64,000 bases of DNA from positions 7,000,227-7,064,226 of the forward strand of contig NC_066835.1 of assembly GCF_001640805.2 (NCBI RefSeq), given 5' to 3'. The stretch comes from Lates calcarifer (Eukaryota > Chordata > Actinopteri > Centropomidae). A model generated the notes under the pieces. That model was not told the origin of the DNA. It did not search any database and worked only from the letters and a program-made list of their open reading frames with translations. The position numbers were made by a program, and so were the translations under genes. Within the stretch, counting starts at the first letter, position 1, and the number at the start of each line of letters is the position of its first letter. Shown piece after piece: positions 43,979-56,560 of the stretch.

Positions 43979-44021
43979 CAGATATAGATTATGCACTGGC
44001 AAAATGCATAATCTATATCTG
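43979..44021. repeat. Perfect hairpin: 17-bp inverted repeat, 9-base loop
   Basis: Bases 43979-43995 (cagatatagattatgca) and 44005-44021 are perfect reverse complements around ctggcaaaa. No gene lies beside it. Confidence 0.9.
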
Positions 44022-45254
44022 AGTAAATGTGAACTAGATGCAGAAATAAATGTGCCACATCTGCAAATGACACCAGTGTTCATCATTAACGTCGTCCCAT
44101 TCGTCGTACTGAGTACCTCACCTTCACTTCATTTTTTTCTTACCCAGTTGGCAGTTCATGAGGAGCTGGGGGATCAATACTGCACTCACAACAAGAGGGC
44201 AGAAAGTCCAGTAGTGGAGCAGCTTAACAGCTCCACAAAGACCTGGATGTTTGGGCTGGGAGGCAGGAGATCAATGGTGTAAAATAGGAGAGAATTAACA
44301 ATGGTAGCTGAGCAAGGGGAGGATGGTCTGTTTTGACCTGGTGTGTGTTGAGACGACAGGCTTCACCCTGTCGCCCTGATAATCGCTCCAGTGGAGGGGG
44401 ATAAGGCCAAACAAGAATGGCTGTGATAAAGTAAAAGCTCCTCTGTGTCTGAGTAAAGGAGTAGTTGCCAAGGAAAACTGTGGGTTATTAGGACTGTGAA
44501 AGAGAAATTACATCAAAAACCTCCTACAATGAAAGGAAAAATGTGCTTATTTATGGATAGTAATGTTTTGAGAGGACCTTTTGTTCTATTAACCAATGAC
44601 CACTGTGAAATTAGTGTATTTTCTCTGTAACAACTGTAATTTTTCTAAGAGACATTTATTATTTAATTGCCTCAAGTAACGTTCTCCACAGTCTGCTCTG
44701 GGCTCGCCTTTCTTCCCCTCTTTTTTTTCCCAGCTCCTTCATTAGATTAACATTGATATTCATTAACACCTGATCTACCTTGTGTGCCTGTGCACTGGGC
44801 CTGGCACTGTGCCTCCATAGGAAATCAATGGTATTTTCATTCATCCAGTTGGGAGGGCCCACGTCACTTGGCTTCCACACGCAATAGTTGCAGTAAGTGA
44901 TTAACAGGCTAGTAAAGGAGGGTACACGGTGATCCTTAAGTAAAAGCTGTGACTGTGTGGGCCCTAAGACTTTGCCGCTATGATGACTGAACGAGCAAAA
45001 TGAGGAGAGGATTTAGAAGGAGAGATGAAAAAAGAGAAAGATACTGCATGGGGTTATGGTTAATCATGTCTATCATCTCCTCCTCTCTCCCATTACAGAT
45101 GAAGGAGTGAAGGATGGGGACAAGTTGGCAAATTTCCCCCAAACTCCCAGTGGGTGCCCTTGGAAGTGACAAATTGCCAGGTTAATTGTGTCGGGGTCAC
45201 GGCCATTCGGAGGGAATGAGCCACTTTATTTGGAGCGAAAATCCATAAAGAGAG

Positions 45255-45283
45255 TTCATTCCCATTCTGCCCTGTCTCTGCTC
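45255..45283 (+). repeat. 29-bp exact direct repeat, copy 2 (probable source)
   Basis: This copy is identical to 41960-41988. Here it lies in sequence without repeat character, so it is the more likely original. Confidence 0.9.
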
Positions 45284-48200
45284 GGATCCAGTGAGGGATG
45301 GCCTCGGTCCTCTGGGAAGAATCCTAAACCAACCCTGAGTGAGTACAGTAGATATTGTATATGAGTTCATTTTCCTCAATTCAGGGGCAATGACAGCAGC
45401 ATTTCCAAGAATTTTCCCATAAAAAAAATGTAATCCCCCCCCCCCCGGGATCAATTGCACTCCATTTTTTGTTTGATATAGATGAAGCAGGGGGCATCTC
45501 CAGCGAAGAACTATTGAATTCCTGGAAGAGCGCTCATCCCTAAATCCAGCCACCTGCTTACTCCCTATCTTCCTTTCAGTCCACCTCTTAGTAACCAGAC
45601 CCTTGTTTTTTTTTTTTTTCGAATATCTCTTTCACGGATGTTGAAGGGGGGCCGCACAAACAATTTGAATTTACATCTTAATAAGTACATGCAAGGTTGA
45701 GTAGGGTCAGAGCATTAAAGGAGACAAGCGTTGGGGGCTTGTTGGGCTGGTGTGGAGTGTGTGTTGGCATATTGTCAGTGGTAACTATGAGCAGAGATTT
45801 TTCTGGGCAGAGGCAAGCGAGTGGGGGTCTGTGCATCTGAAGCAAAGCCAGCTCCAGCCTCTCTGCCATGCTGAGATTAGGGAAGAAGAGGAGGCTTTCA
45901 TATAACTGACTCTCCCCGTGGCATGACTGCGGAGAGGCAGGGAGAAAAAAAGAGACTGGCAGTTGGGGCTGGATGGCTGGACGGTTGGTTGGATGGTCGG
46001 ATGGATGGAGAGAGGGAGGCGAGGGATTTAAGGAAATAACATGGGAACTGGTGCAGAGGAAGAAAGTGAGAGTGAGCTCTCTTTTTGTCTCTGACTGTAC
46101 AAGGAGAGGTACGTATGGAGGAGTAGGAGCGTCCTCCAGGACTATGATAATAGGTTGTTGGAGAGCTGACAGACCTTGTTCTTTCCCTCCGCCTCTCCCC
46201 TATCTGTGTTCCTCTTTCTTCCCGCCTGTTTCTATCTTGCTCATTCACCCTCTCTCTCCTTCTTTCTATTTATCTAGCTCAGTTTCTATGGGATCAGCCA
46301 GCCAGAGGAGCCTTGAAGTCGGAGAGGAAAAGGAAGCAAAGCCAGGTGTGCAGGGGGAACATGATGGGCCCCGAGGTTGGGGCTGAGAGGTGAGGGACAG
46401 ACACTGGAGTGTGTGACAAAAGGATGAGCTTCACTGCTAATGACTCCCACAGGGGAGACCAGCTGCTCAGTTTGCAAAAGGCTTACACACACACACACAC
46501 ACGCACACACATACACACACGCACCGCTACTTTGTATGGACTGACTCGGCTGTGTGATAGAGCGTGTGCGCATGGAAAACACAAACTTTACAAGACTTGG
46601 ACATCAGGAAGCGCCCACACACATGAGTGCCTCTTGAAAAACCCTCCTCCCACTTCTATTTTTCACCCTCCTTCTCCCCCTCCCCCCACACTTTCATCTA
46701 AATTCATCTAATTTTCAGAAAAATCCTCCCGTCTGAGTTCACTCTGTCCTCATTTTGCACTCTGGTGTCATGAGACATGATGCAGTCTTGCTTATGAATT
46801 CAGATGTTACATTCTATCTCCTCATTGGTTTTTTGTTCGCTGCTATAAAAGGAATGTTTCGACACAATAAAGCATAATCAATAATACATTGGACAGTCAT
46901 CTGCTGTGATAGCGAGAGATTTCTAACAACCTCCCCAATGCTTAGACAAAGAGAAGCTCGACTGTATGGCAATGCATGTGAGCCCTCTAGTGTTGGGCCA
47001 AGTACTAGTTTCATGTACTTGGAGGAGGATAAAATAACAGCAGCAAATGAGGGCTCAGTGCCATGGTTGTGTGCTTTTTTTTTATAACAGTTTTAACTGT
47101 GTTGGTTTGTGTGTTGTGTAGCATACCACACACATTTTAAACTGAATGGCTAAGATTCTCTTTTCCCCTAAATGTTACACTCACAATTTGCAAATTGCAC
47201 TTTAATCATCCAGGCTCAAGTGTAATATTCCTGAATAAAAACCTCAAGACAAATGCCACATATTTACCTCCATTCATATAGCATTTGAAATGGGCATTTA
47301 AAATGGCATGAAGTCCTTGATGTTCAGTATACAAATTACCATTCAGGTGACATTTGCCTGTGGATTTTCACGAGAGAGAGCGAGAGAACGTCCACCGTTT
47401 TAGAAGGCATGAAAAACCTTAAAGGCCCGGACTCTATCTGGTGAATAATGTGATATTAAGTAGATGTGACATTTTAAAGAGGCTTTAAAATCCGAGCATT
47501 GATCAAATGCGGGGTGACAAGCATCATAGCTCAGTTAATGGCTTTCTCAACAAGACTTTCCAAAGGTTCACTTATGGACTGTGGGTTCGTAACTGGCACG
47601 CTGCCTTGGATTTCTCTATATCTGTATTTACATGTACAGTAAGTGGCCTTAATTTGGCTATTTATTGTCGTGTCTGTATTACATGAGCAATGGCTTAACA
47701 CACTGTACAAAAATCACCCTCACCCTCACTGCCAAGGTTCAAAGTGATACATCAACAGGAAAGCTAATACCATGGCTAAATGTCCTTTTAAGTGTCTTCT
47801 CTGAGAAAACAGTTTATGATGGACCTGAATATTACTTTTTAAAAGGAAGCGCTTCTGTAAGGGGAGATGTGAAATATACTTACACGACTGACCTTGGTTC
47901 ATTTTCTTTTGGAGTCCATGCTCTTTCATATATAAAACCTATTATACCGTTCTTCACATTTCAGTCTTTGCCTATACTGATCTGTTAATTAATATTCTAT
48001 ATGTTTTCAAGGTAATTGACATGTTTACAGTCCAATTTCCTCCAAAGAGATGATGAACTGAGAGGTATTCAATGCTTTGGGAGCCGTGTTTCCATTCTGA
48101 AGAGTGAGAGACAAAGATGCTGCCGTATTATTACGTAGGACATCTGGTGATTTTGTGCCAGACATCCCTTGTCTAAGAGGGCCCTTTGTTACGAGAGGTT

Positions 48201-48419
48201 CTTGCACTACAGGCGCTGGTAACTGCTGGCAGGTAGAGATACAGACAGAATTAAAGCAAAGGATTAAACAGAAGAAAAAAAGAGGCTAAAGTTCCTGCTC
48301 AACATTTGCATGCCAGTGTATATCAACAGTGTTTTTTTCTTTTAAAATTCATTTAAATGCATCTAAAAAGTTGAAATATTTACTCAAATAAACAGTTGTC
48401 ACTTGTTGACACCATTCTG

Positions 48420-48757
48420 GTTTATGTACACTAATTACGAAGCTACTGCCACCAGCCTGTTAGCTTAGCCAGCATAAAGACTGGAATCAGGGGAAAACAT
48501 CTAGCTTAGCTCTGTCGAAAGGTTAGAAAAACATGTCTATTAGCACCTCTAAAGCTCACTAATGAACAAGTTGTACATGTTTGCTAATTCTTGGATTCTT
48601 CTTGCAGTGACTTACCAGATTTGCTTTGGAAGAAGCCAGGCTAGTCATGTATTACAGTTTCCACGGCCCATGCTAAGCTAAATTTATGACCTGCCAGATG
48701 TATAGCTACCTAGCGTACAGAAAAGCAAATTCCCAAAATGTCTAACTATTCTTGCAA
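48420..48757 (+). mobile_element. MITE-like repeat family E, copy 1
   Basis: The left half ('ctgttagcttagccagcata', 'ctctaaagctcactaatgaa') matches 63030-63150. The right half is roughly the inverse of the left: 'ttccacggcccatgctaagc' reads back as the 'gcttagc...' motif, and 'cccaaaatgtctaactattc' reads back as the 'gaatagtttgacattttg' that opens copy 2. The element is thus a long imperfect palindrome. Its ends have decayed, so no flanking duplication is visible. Confidence 0.65.
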
Positions 48758-51700
48758 CTTCATTTACAGTAGAAAAAGATTTATTCAGTTGCTCGGTTGT
48801 TTTGGTCTAATTCTTTAGACCTTTACTTTAGCAAAGTAACAGATTTGTGTTGAATGTTTGCTAACCCATGCATAAACTGAATGTGTTTTCTGGGTGATGC
48901 ATTAGTTTAGTGAATGCATTAAAATTTCAAGAATATGAAATGCCTTAGTCCAAAATTTGGTCTGTCAGATTATCTTTTTAAATGTAACTTGTTGCTCACT
49001 GATGTCAAATAATGTTAAAATCTGCACTTCCAGTTATTCTACCATTTTTAACACTAGAGTAAGCAGAACATCTTGAGTACAACACAGGCATTTTTGCAGA
49101 TATTCTGTCCTTACAAGTGTCAACGTGAATGTATGGTTTGAACAGTAGCCCGTAGCGGGAGTGAACCCACTCAAGCCTGATCATTAATCATTTTGTGTTG
49201 TGGGTATGTATAGGTGTGCATGCATATACAGTACCAGTGTGCAACAGCGTATGTTTGTATGTGTATGCACTGAGCTACAGGATGTCCTTTCTACTCTTTT
49301 TTCAGCAGTCAGTATAAATGAGTTTAAAAAACAGGGAGGTAATTGATGGATTGGACTAAAAGGTCAGATTACAAGGGCATGGTGGGACTGCACTGGAAAA
49401 AGGCTGTTTCACCTCTGAATGTCTCTGCTGCTGACATACAAATCAATCACAGTGACTGAATACTAAAAAAACATGAATGATGAATTTTGGGCTGCTATAT
49501 AACATTGCTGTGGACACATATTATATTTTGCTTTAAGTTCATTTAATTTTAAGAAGCAAAGTGTAGACTTGTAGAAGATAAGTCAAATGTTGAGTCCATT
49601 ATCTTTAGCGTATGTAAATAAAGATGCATATTTAGATCAAAGTGAAGCTTGGAATATTGCTTATACCTTGGAAGAGGTTATGGGAAATATTTTCTATAAA
49701 CAATTATAATACTAACAACATTTTCGCTATTTATTCGATGGCATTGTGGTTCTTTGCATATTTATTTGATTTTCATGCTGTCTTGTTTCTGAAGTTGGAG
49801 GTGTTTCTTGTGGCGCTGAGAATTTTACCATGCTAACTTTATTTGTGCTGGCAACCAACTGAAGAGTTGGCCAAATGACCACAATTAGTGGCGTGTCCAG
49901 ACCTCCTGTGCTGATTGGTTGGCTGGCAAATAAAACATTTTGTGTGCGCTTTATGAAAGCCTAATAAGGGACAAAGAGGGAAACAGATGAAGCAGATTGC
50001 ATGAGGGAGGGTAGGATGAAATGAGAAGAAATAATCCCTAACTGTGAAATCAACCATCTTTTGATACTCTGAATTTTGAAAAGAGATGGCCCCCCTGAGC
50101 ACACAATCTCCCCACCAAATGTGGAGTCTCTCACACAGGCTTCGAAAATCAGCGAACTCCATCAGCAAGCTGAGTGAGCTTGACTCTCAGCGCAGTTTGC
50201 CTGGCCAACTGCCGTGCTGTGTGAGTGTTGTCCTAGAGCTGCTGTGGGCTTATGCTGCCCACATCCCTCTCCATCGAGATGGGCCTCCTCCTCTTCGCTT
50301 CTTCGGACCACTGCTGGCAGCGGGACTGAGCACTCAGTAGTTGTAGAGAGACATAACAGGCTACAATTCCCCAACTCCCACCAGGAAAGTCACTCTAAGA
50401 TTAACGAGTGTTGTGATGTCTGCTGGCTACATGCTTGGCCATCAAAAATTTGGACCAATGGATGTGAGATAACTTCAAGGGATGCGGGGGGGGGGTTCGA
50501 AGTTTTTGGACAGAGTTTTTTTCAAGCTGTGTCTACAAAAAACATCACTATATGGATATCACTGAAGAAAGTGCTCTGTATTCATTTGATTTATATAAAA
50601 CATGAAAACCTATGTATGCTCTATCCCAGGACATGCAGCAGAAACCTAACACAGGCTGGATAGGGTACAGAAATAATGAGCAGATGGAGTGTGCTGGAAT
50701 ACAAGACTGCCACAGTTCAGGGTTGCTGGTTTATTTTCTTTTCCTGAGACAATTTTGTAGTACCAAATTCCATTCTTTTTTCCCTTAGGCTTCTTATGAA
50801 AGCTGCCTCATTAGGCATGTAGACAAAAGAAACACATCATTTTGTCAGGAAGTCACCCGGACAGACAGACAAGTCTGTGGCAGGAAATGAAATAAATAAG
50901 GAAGGAGTGGCAGGAGTGAGTGGCTGGGTTGACATTTACTGTGATTAGCGTTTGTAGTGGTGAATGCATTTTCTGTCATCCTCTCACTCACCATCTTTGT
51001 TTCGTCCTCCACCGCGACCCCTCACGTTCAACTTTCCCTGCTGCATGCAGATGTCCATGACCTTTAGCGTCTTTCCATAAATTGTAATAACAGAAAAAGG
51101 GGAAATGAATTCGCATGCACAGGTGCAGAACCAAACAGTGCAACTGGAGAGGACACTGGAGCCAGGTGGCATCATTTCTAAATAAAAAAGTAGAGGTAAG
51201 TAGAGGTAGAATTTTTTCTCAGAATGTAAAAATTTCTCTCAGGTGTGTGAACTTCATAAATTCTACTAAATGTAGAGTCATGAATATGAATACACACCCA
51301 AATCTCCATAATGAGGATGTCTACCTAATTCATGTAAATGTGTGTTTCTGCATTTTTACACGAATGCACCCTCTCCCACACCTGCTTGTGGCATGTCTGC
51401 AGATTTGCAACACACTGCGCCCATTTTCGGTCTCCTCCAGCCACATCCAGAGTTCCCCTCCATCAAGGGCATAATGGTGCGATCTGTCGGCTGATAATGG
51501 TGGTGTGATCCACAGGTCGGCCGGCCCGGCGCCAGAGCAGAACAGCCTCTCTCATGGCCCATTACAGTCTGCTTAATGACCACGCTGATGACCCAAACTC
51601 TGTGGCAGGCTGTCCTCACTCTGCCTGTTTAAAACAACATTTCTCTCCCCTCGCCAAGGTTCAGTCTCTTTGGCAGCTGACTACAAAATGGTGGATTTAG

Positions 51701-51892
51701 TTTGTCTGTGGTTTTGGTGGTTGGCACCGCTTTCTATTGTCCAACCAGAAAATTAAAGCATTAGAAGATATTCCATTAATTGTGGCTATGTCTTTCCTGA
51801 AAAAGTGTAGTGTAGGACATTGAGTATTGGCTGAATATTGATAATGAAAAATGAAAAATAATGGAAATTAGTAAAATAAAGCATAGTAATAT
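48758..51892. other. Intergenic DNA, no gene seen
   Basis: A GC-richer block at 50086-50340 has an 84-codon frame from ATG 50086 with no recognisable domain. A G-run lies at about 50486-50495. The block 51360-51640 is also GC-richer. None is supported as a gene. Confidence 0.5.
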
Positions 51893-51896
51893 TTAA

Positions 51897-52232
51897 AGGT
51901 ACTATATGTACATTTTTGCTATTGCTGTATAGTCAATGTTAGCACTGACTGCGTTTACAAAGTAAGAAGTAAGGATATGCCCTCTAGGTAGCGCTACTGC
52001 CTAGCTCCCATTTTGGACTGAAGGCAGACTGGAGGCTACACTATCGCACAATGGTATAAGATGGGACAGGCCAGGGTTAGCTGGTTAGCATGCTAACTTC
52101 ACTGCCATTGCTTTCCACCGCTGGAGACAGCTCTTGGTGAGTAAAGGAACAAAGTTTGATGCTGAACTCACTTTCCTCTGAGTAAACAATGCTAGGCAAT
52201 GTAGCGTTAGCAAAACTTTACATATGGTACCT
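51897..52232 (+). mobile_element. MITE family A, copy 2
   Basis: The ends AGGTACTATATG and CATATGGTACCT are inverted repeats with one mismatch in twelve. TTAA flanks lie at 51893-51896 and 52233-52236. The interior matches copy 1 (inverted) and the decayed copy at 61013-61322, for example 'ctggagacagctcttggtga'. No open frame of note. Confidence 0.8.
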
Positions 52233-52236
52233 TTAA

Positions 52237-55200
52237 TCAAATGGGTATAATGTAATAGAATAAGTAATACGATGCGATCCAGCTTACTTTCATGAGAAAT
52301 GTCAAAATTGTTTCATGAAATATAATGAAACTTTCATTTGCTTAATGGAAACAAAAATAACACAAAATCCATTCAAAAAGTATGGAAATGTAAACACACT
52401 GGGTAAGGCTGTAATTCAAAACTAGAAGTTGTGCCTGTTGCTACTGGATCAGAGCATTGCTCAATAAGGTTCTAAGAAAACAAATGTGAGGATAGCAGCT
52501 TTGTTCTCCGGCAAATGTGTATGTGTGTTTGGAGTTGCAAGAGTTAACCCGTGTTGGTGAAGCTGTATTTTGTTGGATTCACTTACGTGATCTCTGTGCT
52601 GCTGCCATATTTTTAGTAAGTATCCTATCACTGCTCCAAAAGTTAAGCAACTTTCCACAGACATGAAGAAATAAAGTAGACAGAGTTGCATGTTAGTAAA
52701 GAGCATGAGCTACACTTGGGGAAAGTGTCATGAAAAATGAGAAAGTAGTGACTCAATGAAAAACAAGCCTTACCATAATTAACTCTCCCTAGCTGCTATA
52801 TTAGTGAGTGATATATTACTAGCCTAATACCATTTTTAATATTAATGTTTTATCATTAATAGCAAATAACATCTCAGCTTGGATCAAATAGTTAAAGTCA
52901 CTATTGCTGATATGTGATGTAGCACATTCAGCACAGATTGCTCTGATAATACAGGGTCAGCATGTCCCTGGGTGAACGAGTAGGTGCTGATAACAAGCCT
53001 TGATTTTTAAAGCCCCATAATTAAACATCTGGCAAAACAGCCCCTATAACCCTCAGTCTATACACACACACACACACACATAGCCACTTTCACACTCATA
53101 TGCTCACTGTCACTACCACCGTTGCTGCACTGTTTTGATGTACCAGAGACTTATTATGCATGTATGTGTCTGTGTGCTAAGGGAGGACTGTAGCGAGTGA
53201 TCTGATGACTCTTTTGCCAGAGGTGGCTTCACACCGTAAAAGCAGCAATCAACAAAGATGCACAAATGTATTAATGTATGCCTGATGGATGCTTGAATTA
53301 CACATTAATACTGTACATGCATCTCCAGGCTTTGGCACACAAACTCACACACACACACACACACACATACCATATACACAGATAGACACAGGAAAAAGTA
53401 GTCTCTGTGCACAATCTTCATATCTGTTCAAGCAATTGCGTTTCAGACATGTTGAGAGCAGAATGATATTCAGTAATTATATCCAGCCTGTGGGGCTGAG
53501 CAAGGCACAAAGGATGTTCATGTTCTTTTACACACAATATCCACCATGGAATTCTGCCTCGTGTCACATTTCAAACTCAGAAGTCTTAATTTGCAGCCTT
53601 GGACCATTAAACAAGTGACGCACAGTGTCCAGAGTATTAGAATGACTCCTTTCTTTACCACAATAAGTGATAACGTAAATGAGCCATGGATGCGCATATT
53701 TGCTCAACATTTAATAAGAATCTCCTATGTGTACTTAACATGGTGGCTCTTGTTTGTGGTGTATTTGGACCAGAAAGAAAAAAAAACTGTGGTAATTATT
53801 TTTGCCAGTCTTGGAGGACTCTCCTTGTCTAACTAAAAGTTTTTTGATGGATACAACAGTGGAGGAATCCTCAGACATGAATTTAATTTTTTGCTCTTTC
53901 TCTGCCATTTCCAATTTTCCTCACTCTGTATCTCTCTGTCCCTCCCTCTCTCATTCCTGGGCTGTTATGATATGCGGCCATGTTGTACAGTGACTGGAAA
54001 TGACTGATGATCTCTCTGAATGAGTAATACAATCAGAGCCATGGGGCATTGGAGTGGGGAGAGAGAGAGAGAGAGAGGAGGAATAGATCAGCTGGAGATA
54101 TGGGACTGAATCTGGGTATCTTAATTTAGTGGGCCATAATTAAAAATCTGTTTGCCAGTTTTCCCTCTCCCTGCTCTACAGTCCCACCTCCCCTTGACAA
54201 TTAAAGATTTAATCACCATCTGCAAAAAGGGGCTGTTAAAGTATGTCTGACCCAAAACTCAAAATGCAAGATGATGCTGTTGAGGGACAACAAGAGAGAA
54301 CTTGGACACTGTTATTTGCTGTCCATTTTCATCCAAGTATGAATCTGTTTACCGACAAAATTACTGATATAATGAGCCACTGGAAGTAGGCACTTGTGGC
54401 AGTGCTTGCTTTTTGTATCTTAATTTTGTTACTTGCCAAAAACAGAAGAATCAGATCTGAGCTTTTAGCTGACTTTCCTGGAAAACACAAGCGTAAATAT
54501 CTTGTTGCAACATTTAGGAAATAAGATGTAACAAATATACCATGGGTTAGGTTAGAAAAAAGCCTAAAATCATTCTAAATTTAAATTCTGCAGGAGCACA
54601 TTTTGTCTGTCCAACAGACCAATCTGTACACAAGCTCAAACAACTAGAATATCAAATGCACTTCTGTAGTGTGTGTTGGGAACACTGTGTTCCACATCCA
54701 GCTCCAACTCGTTTTCTTTTTTTCTCTCTCTCTCTCTTTCTGAATGCATCTAGAGACTGACAGCAAACCTTGAAACATAACATCACACAAACACAGCATT
54801 TCCTCTCTAAAGTTTTCAACTCCCAGAGTATTCATGCAGACAATAATCATTTCTCTGGACTGTAGCCCTCCCATAACAAAAAAGTAAAGCATTTTTATTT
54901 GTGGAATGGAGAGGGGAAAAAAGGTAATTCTGTCAGTCAGACTCTTGCAATCTCATGTGCTTGTTTCAGTGTGATCAGCCTCCTGGAGTGTGAACTGTAC
55001 TTGCTACTGTTATTGAGTCTATCGTTCTGATCTTTCTCACCAGTTACTGTAAAGAGGAAATTGTTCTTTTGGATAACCATATTCAAGAACCCAGAGGAAA
55101 TCATTTTAGGTGATGTTTGTATTCAAAATGAAATGTTACTCTTAATGATTCATTGGCGTTCATTGCTGGTGTGTGACTGCTTAGCAACCCTACAGAAGAT

Positions 55201-55655
55201 AAAGGAACTGGAAATCTAAGATATTGCAAGGTCAAGTGCTTTACAATCAAGCTTCTTCACTTTTAAAGTAGGCAGCACTGTGATTTTAGCAAAAAATAAT
55301 CTGGGGCATTTGAGATTTGGATTTTCTCAGCTGGGCTCTAGTAAGATAGCTTTCTTGATTCGGCAGAAGAAGCCTAGCCTTAAGTCTACCCAGAATGATT
55401 TGATTCCTTTATCCACCTTTATAAAATGAGGATCAGCAAAGAAACAAGTTTTATTTCCAAAGACAGACACTGGATTTGCTATTGATCCAAAGTGATGCCG
55501 TAGGGGTTTGCAACTTTTTTGTTTCACCTATATTTTCTGTCTTTTTTGCATGTCTCCTCTGTGTTTGTGTGTTTGATCAGTGGATTGATTTTTTGCCACA
55601 GCAGTGACACACAGTAGCTTGGCCCAGACTGTAATTCTCTGCTACTCACTACTCC
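52237..55655. other. Intergenic DNA with microsatellites, no gene seen
   Basis: CA arrays lie at 53063-53081 and 53346-53367, a GA array at 54060-54076 and a CT array at 54723-54739. Otherwise AT-rich with short chance frames only. Confidence 0.5.
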
Positions 55656-55659
55656 ACTA

Positions 55660-56560
55660 TACTCTCCAAACTGTTAGATGGATTACACAGACATTCATTG
55701 CTGTGAAAGGATGAATCCTCCTGATAGCAGACTATTTTTTGATCAAATATCTCAACAGCTGAATGGGCTGCCATGACATTTTGTACAGATATTCACGGTG
55801 CCCAGAGGATGAATCCTAACAACTTTTGTCATTCCCTGACTTTTCCTCTAGCACCACCAGGACGTTAATAATTTTGGGTTTTAGTGAACTCAAAGGAACA
55901 GTATGTGATTAGCAGAAATGGAAAATAGTATTCATAATTAGGTTTTTATGAGTGTATAATCACCTGTAACTATGAATCACTGTATTTTCATTAGTTTAGA
56001 ATGAGCCCCTCATATCTTCATAAGGAGTGGGTCCTCTACCATGTTGTGCTGTCCATGTTTCTACAGTAGCCCCAAATAGACAAACCAAACACTGACTTTA
56101 GAGGGGACCTTTTGCATTTTTAATCTGCAATCTCACCACTAGATGCCAATAAATCCTACACACTGGTCCTTCAACAGCTAGTGGATAGATTGCATGATAT
56201 TGATACAGATGTTCGTGCACTCTCAGGATGAATTTCGATAAATTTGATAAGCTCTTCACTTTTCCTCTAGCACCACCATCAGGGCAAAATTTTATTGATC
56301 TAATACTTGGGTTTGTGACTAAATACCTGCAAACAAATGACATTCCCAACACCCTCAGCTGTACTTTTGTGTATATTTGTGCTAGGTGATAAATAGCAAG
56401 TGTTAGTACAACATGGTAAATACATGGTGAACATGGTAAACACTGTACCTGCTAAACATCAGCATATCAGCATTGTCACTGAGGTGTTAGCATACTGACA
56501 TTAGTATTTAGCTTGAAGTGCTGCTGTGCTCAGAGCCACTGGCATGGTTGTAGCCACTTT
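55660..56560 (+). repeat. Dispersed tandem-monomer repeat family C, copy 2, split by a MITE
   Basis: At least two related monomers of about 150-180 bp are present. Each has '...ctcaacagct...ggatga..cct...cttttcctctagcaccacca'. The copy ends in 'acatggtaaacactgtacct', 'gctaaacatcagcatatcag' and TTAG-CAT-rich sequence. A family B MITE interrupts it at 55894-56170. The class of the host repeat is unknown to me. Confidence 0.7.
55894..56170 (-). mobile_element. MITE family B, copy 2, nested in repeat family C
   Basis: The element starts AGGAACAGTATGTG and ends CACACTGGTCCT, in the opposite orientation to the copy at 29158-29453. It is flanked by TCAA on both sides (55890-55893 and 56171-56174). 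Joining the flanks with one TCAA restores '...actcaacagctag', which matches the neighbouring monomer 'tctcaacagctg' at about 55748. This shows that TCAA was duplicated on insertion. Confidence 0.85.

Larger units (their letters stand above)
43437..48419. other. Intergenic DNA with candidate conserved blocks, no gene seen
   Basis: Contains the hairpin at 43979-44021, a C-run at 45437-45447, a T-run at 45607-45619 and a CA-rich array at 46484-46524. The block 45100-45560 is GC-balanced and repeat-free, and includes the source-like copy of the 29-bp duplication. Open frames around 45900-46390 on both strands lie in GA/CT-rich sequence and are not credible genes. Confidence 0.5.

Noticed and set aside
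50086..50340. 84-codon frame from an ATG in a GC-richer block
   Set aside because: No recognisable domain, no splice-site support, and the opposite strand is open too.
50460..50510. GGTTCGAA resembling a tRNA T-loop
   Set aside because: It follows a G-run; no acceptor stem, D-arm or anticodon arm can be paired around it.
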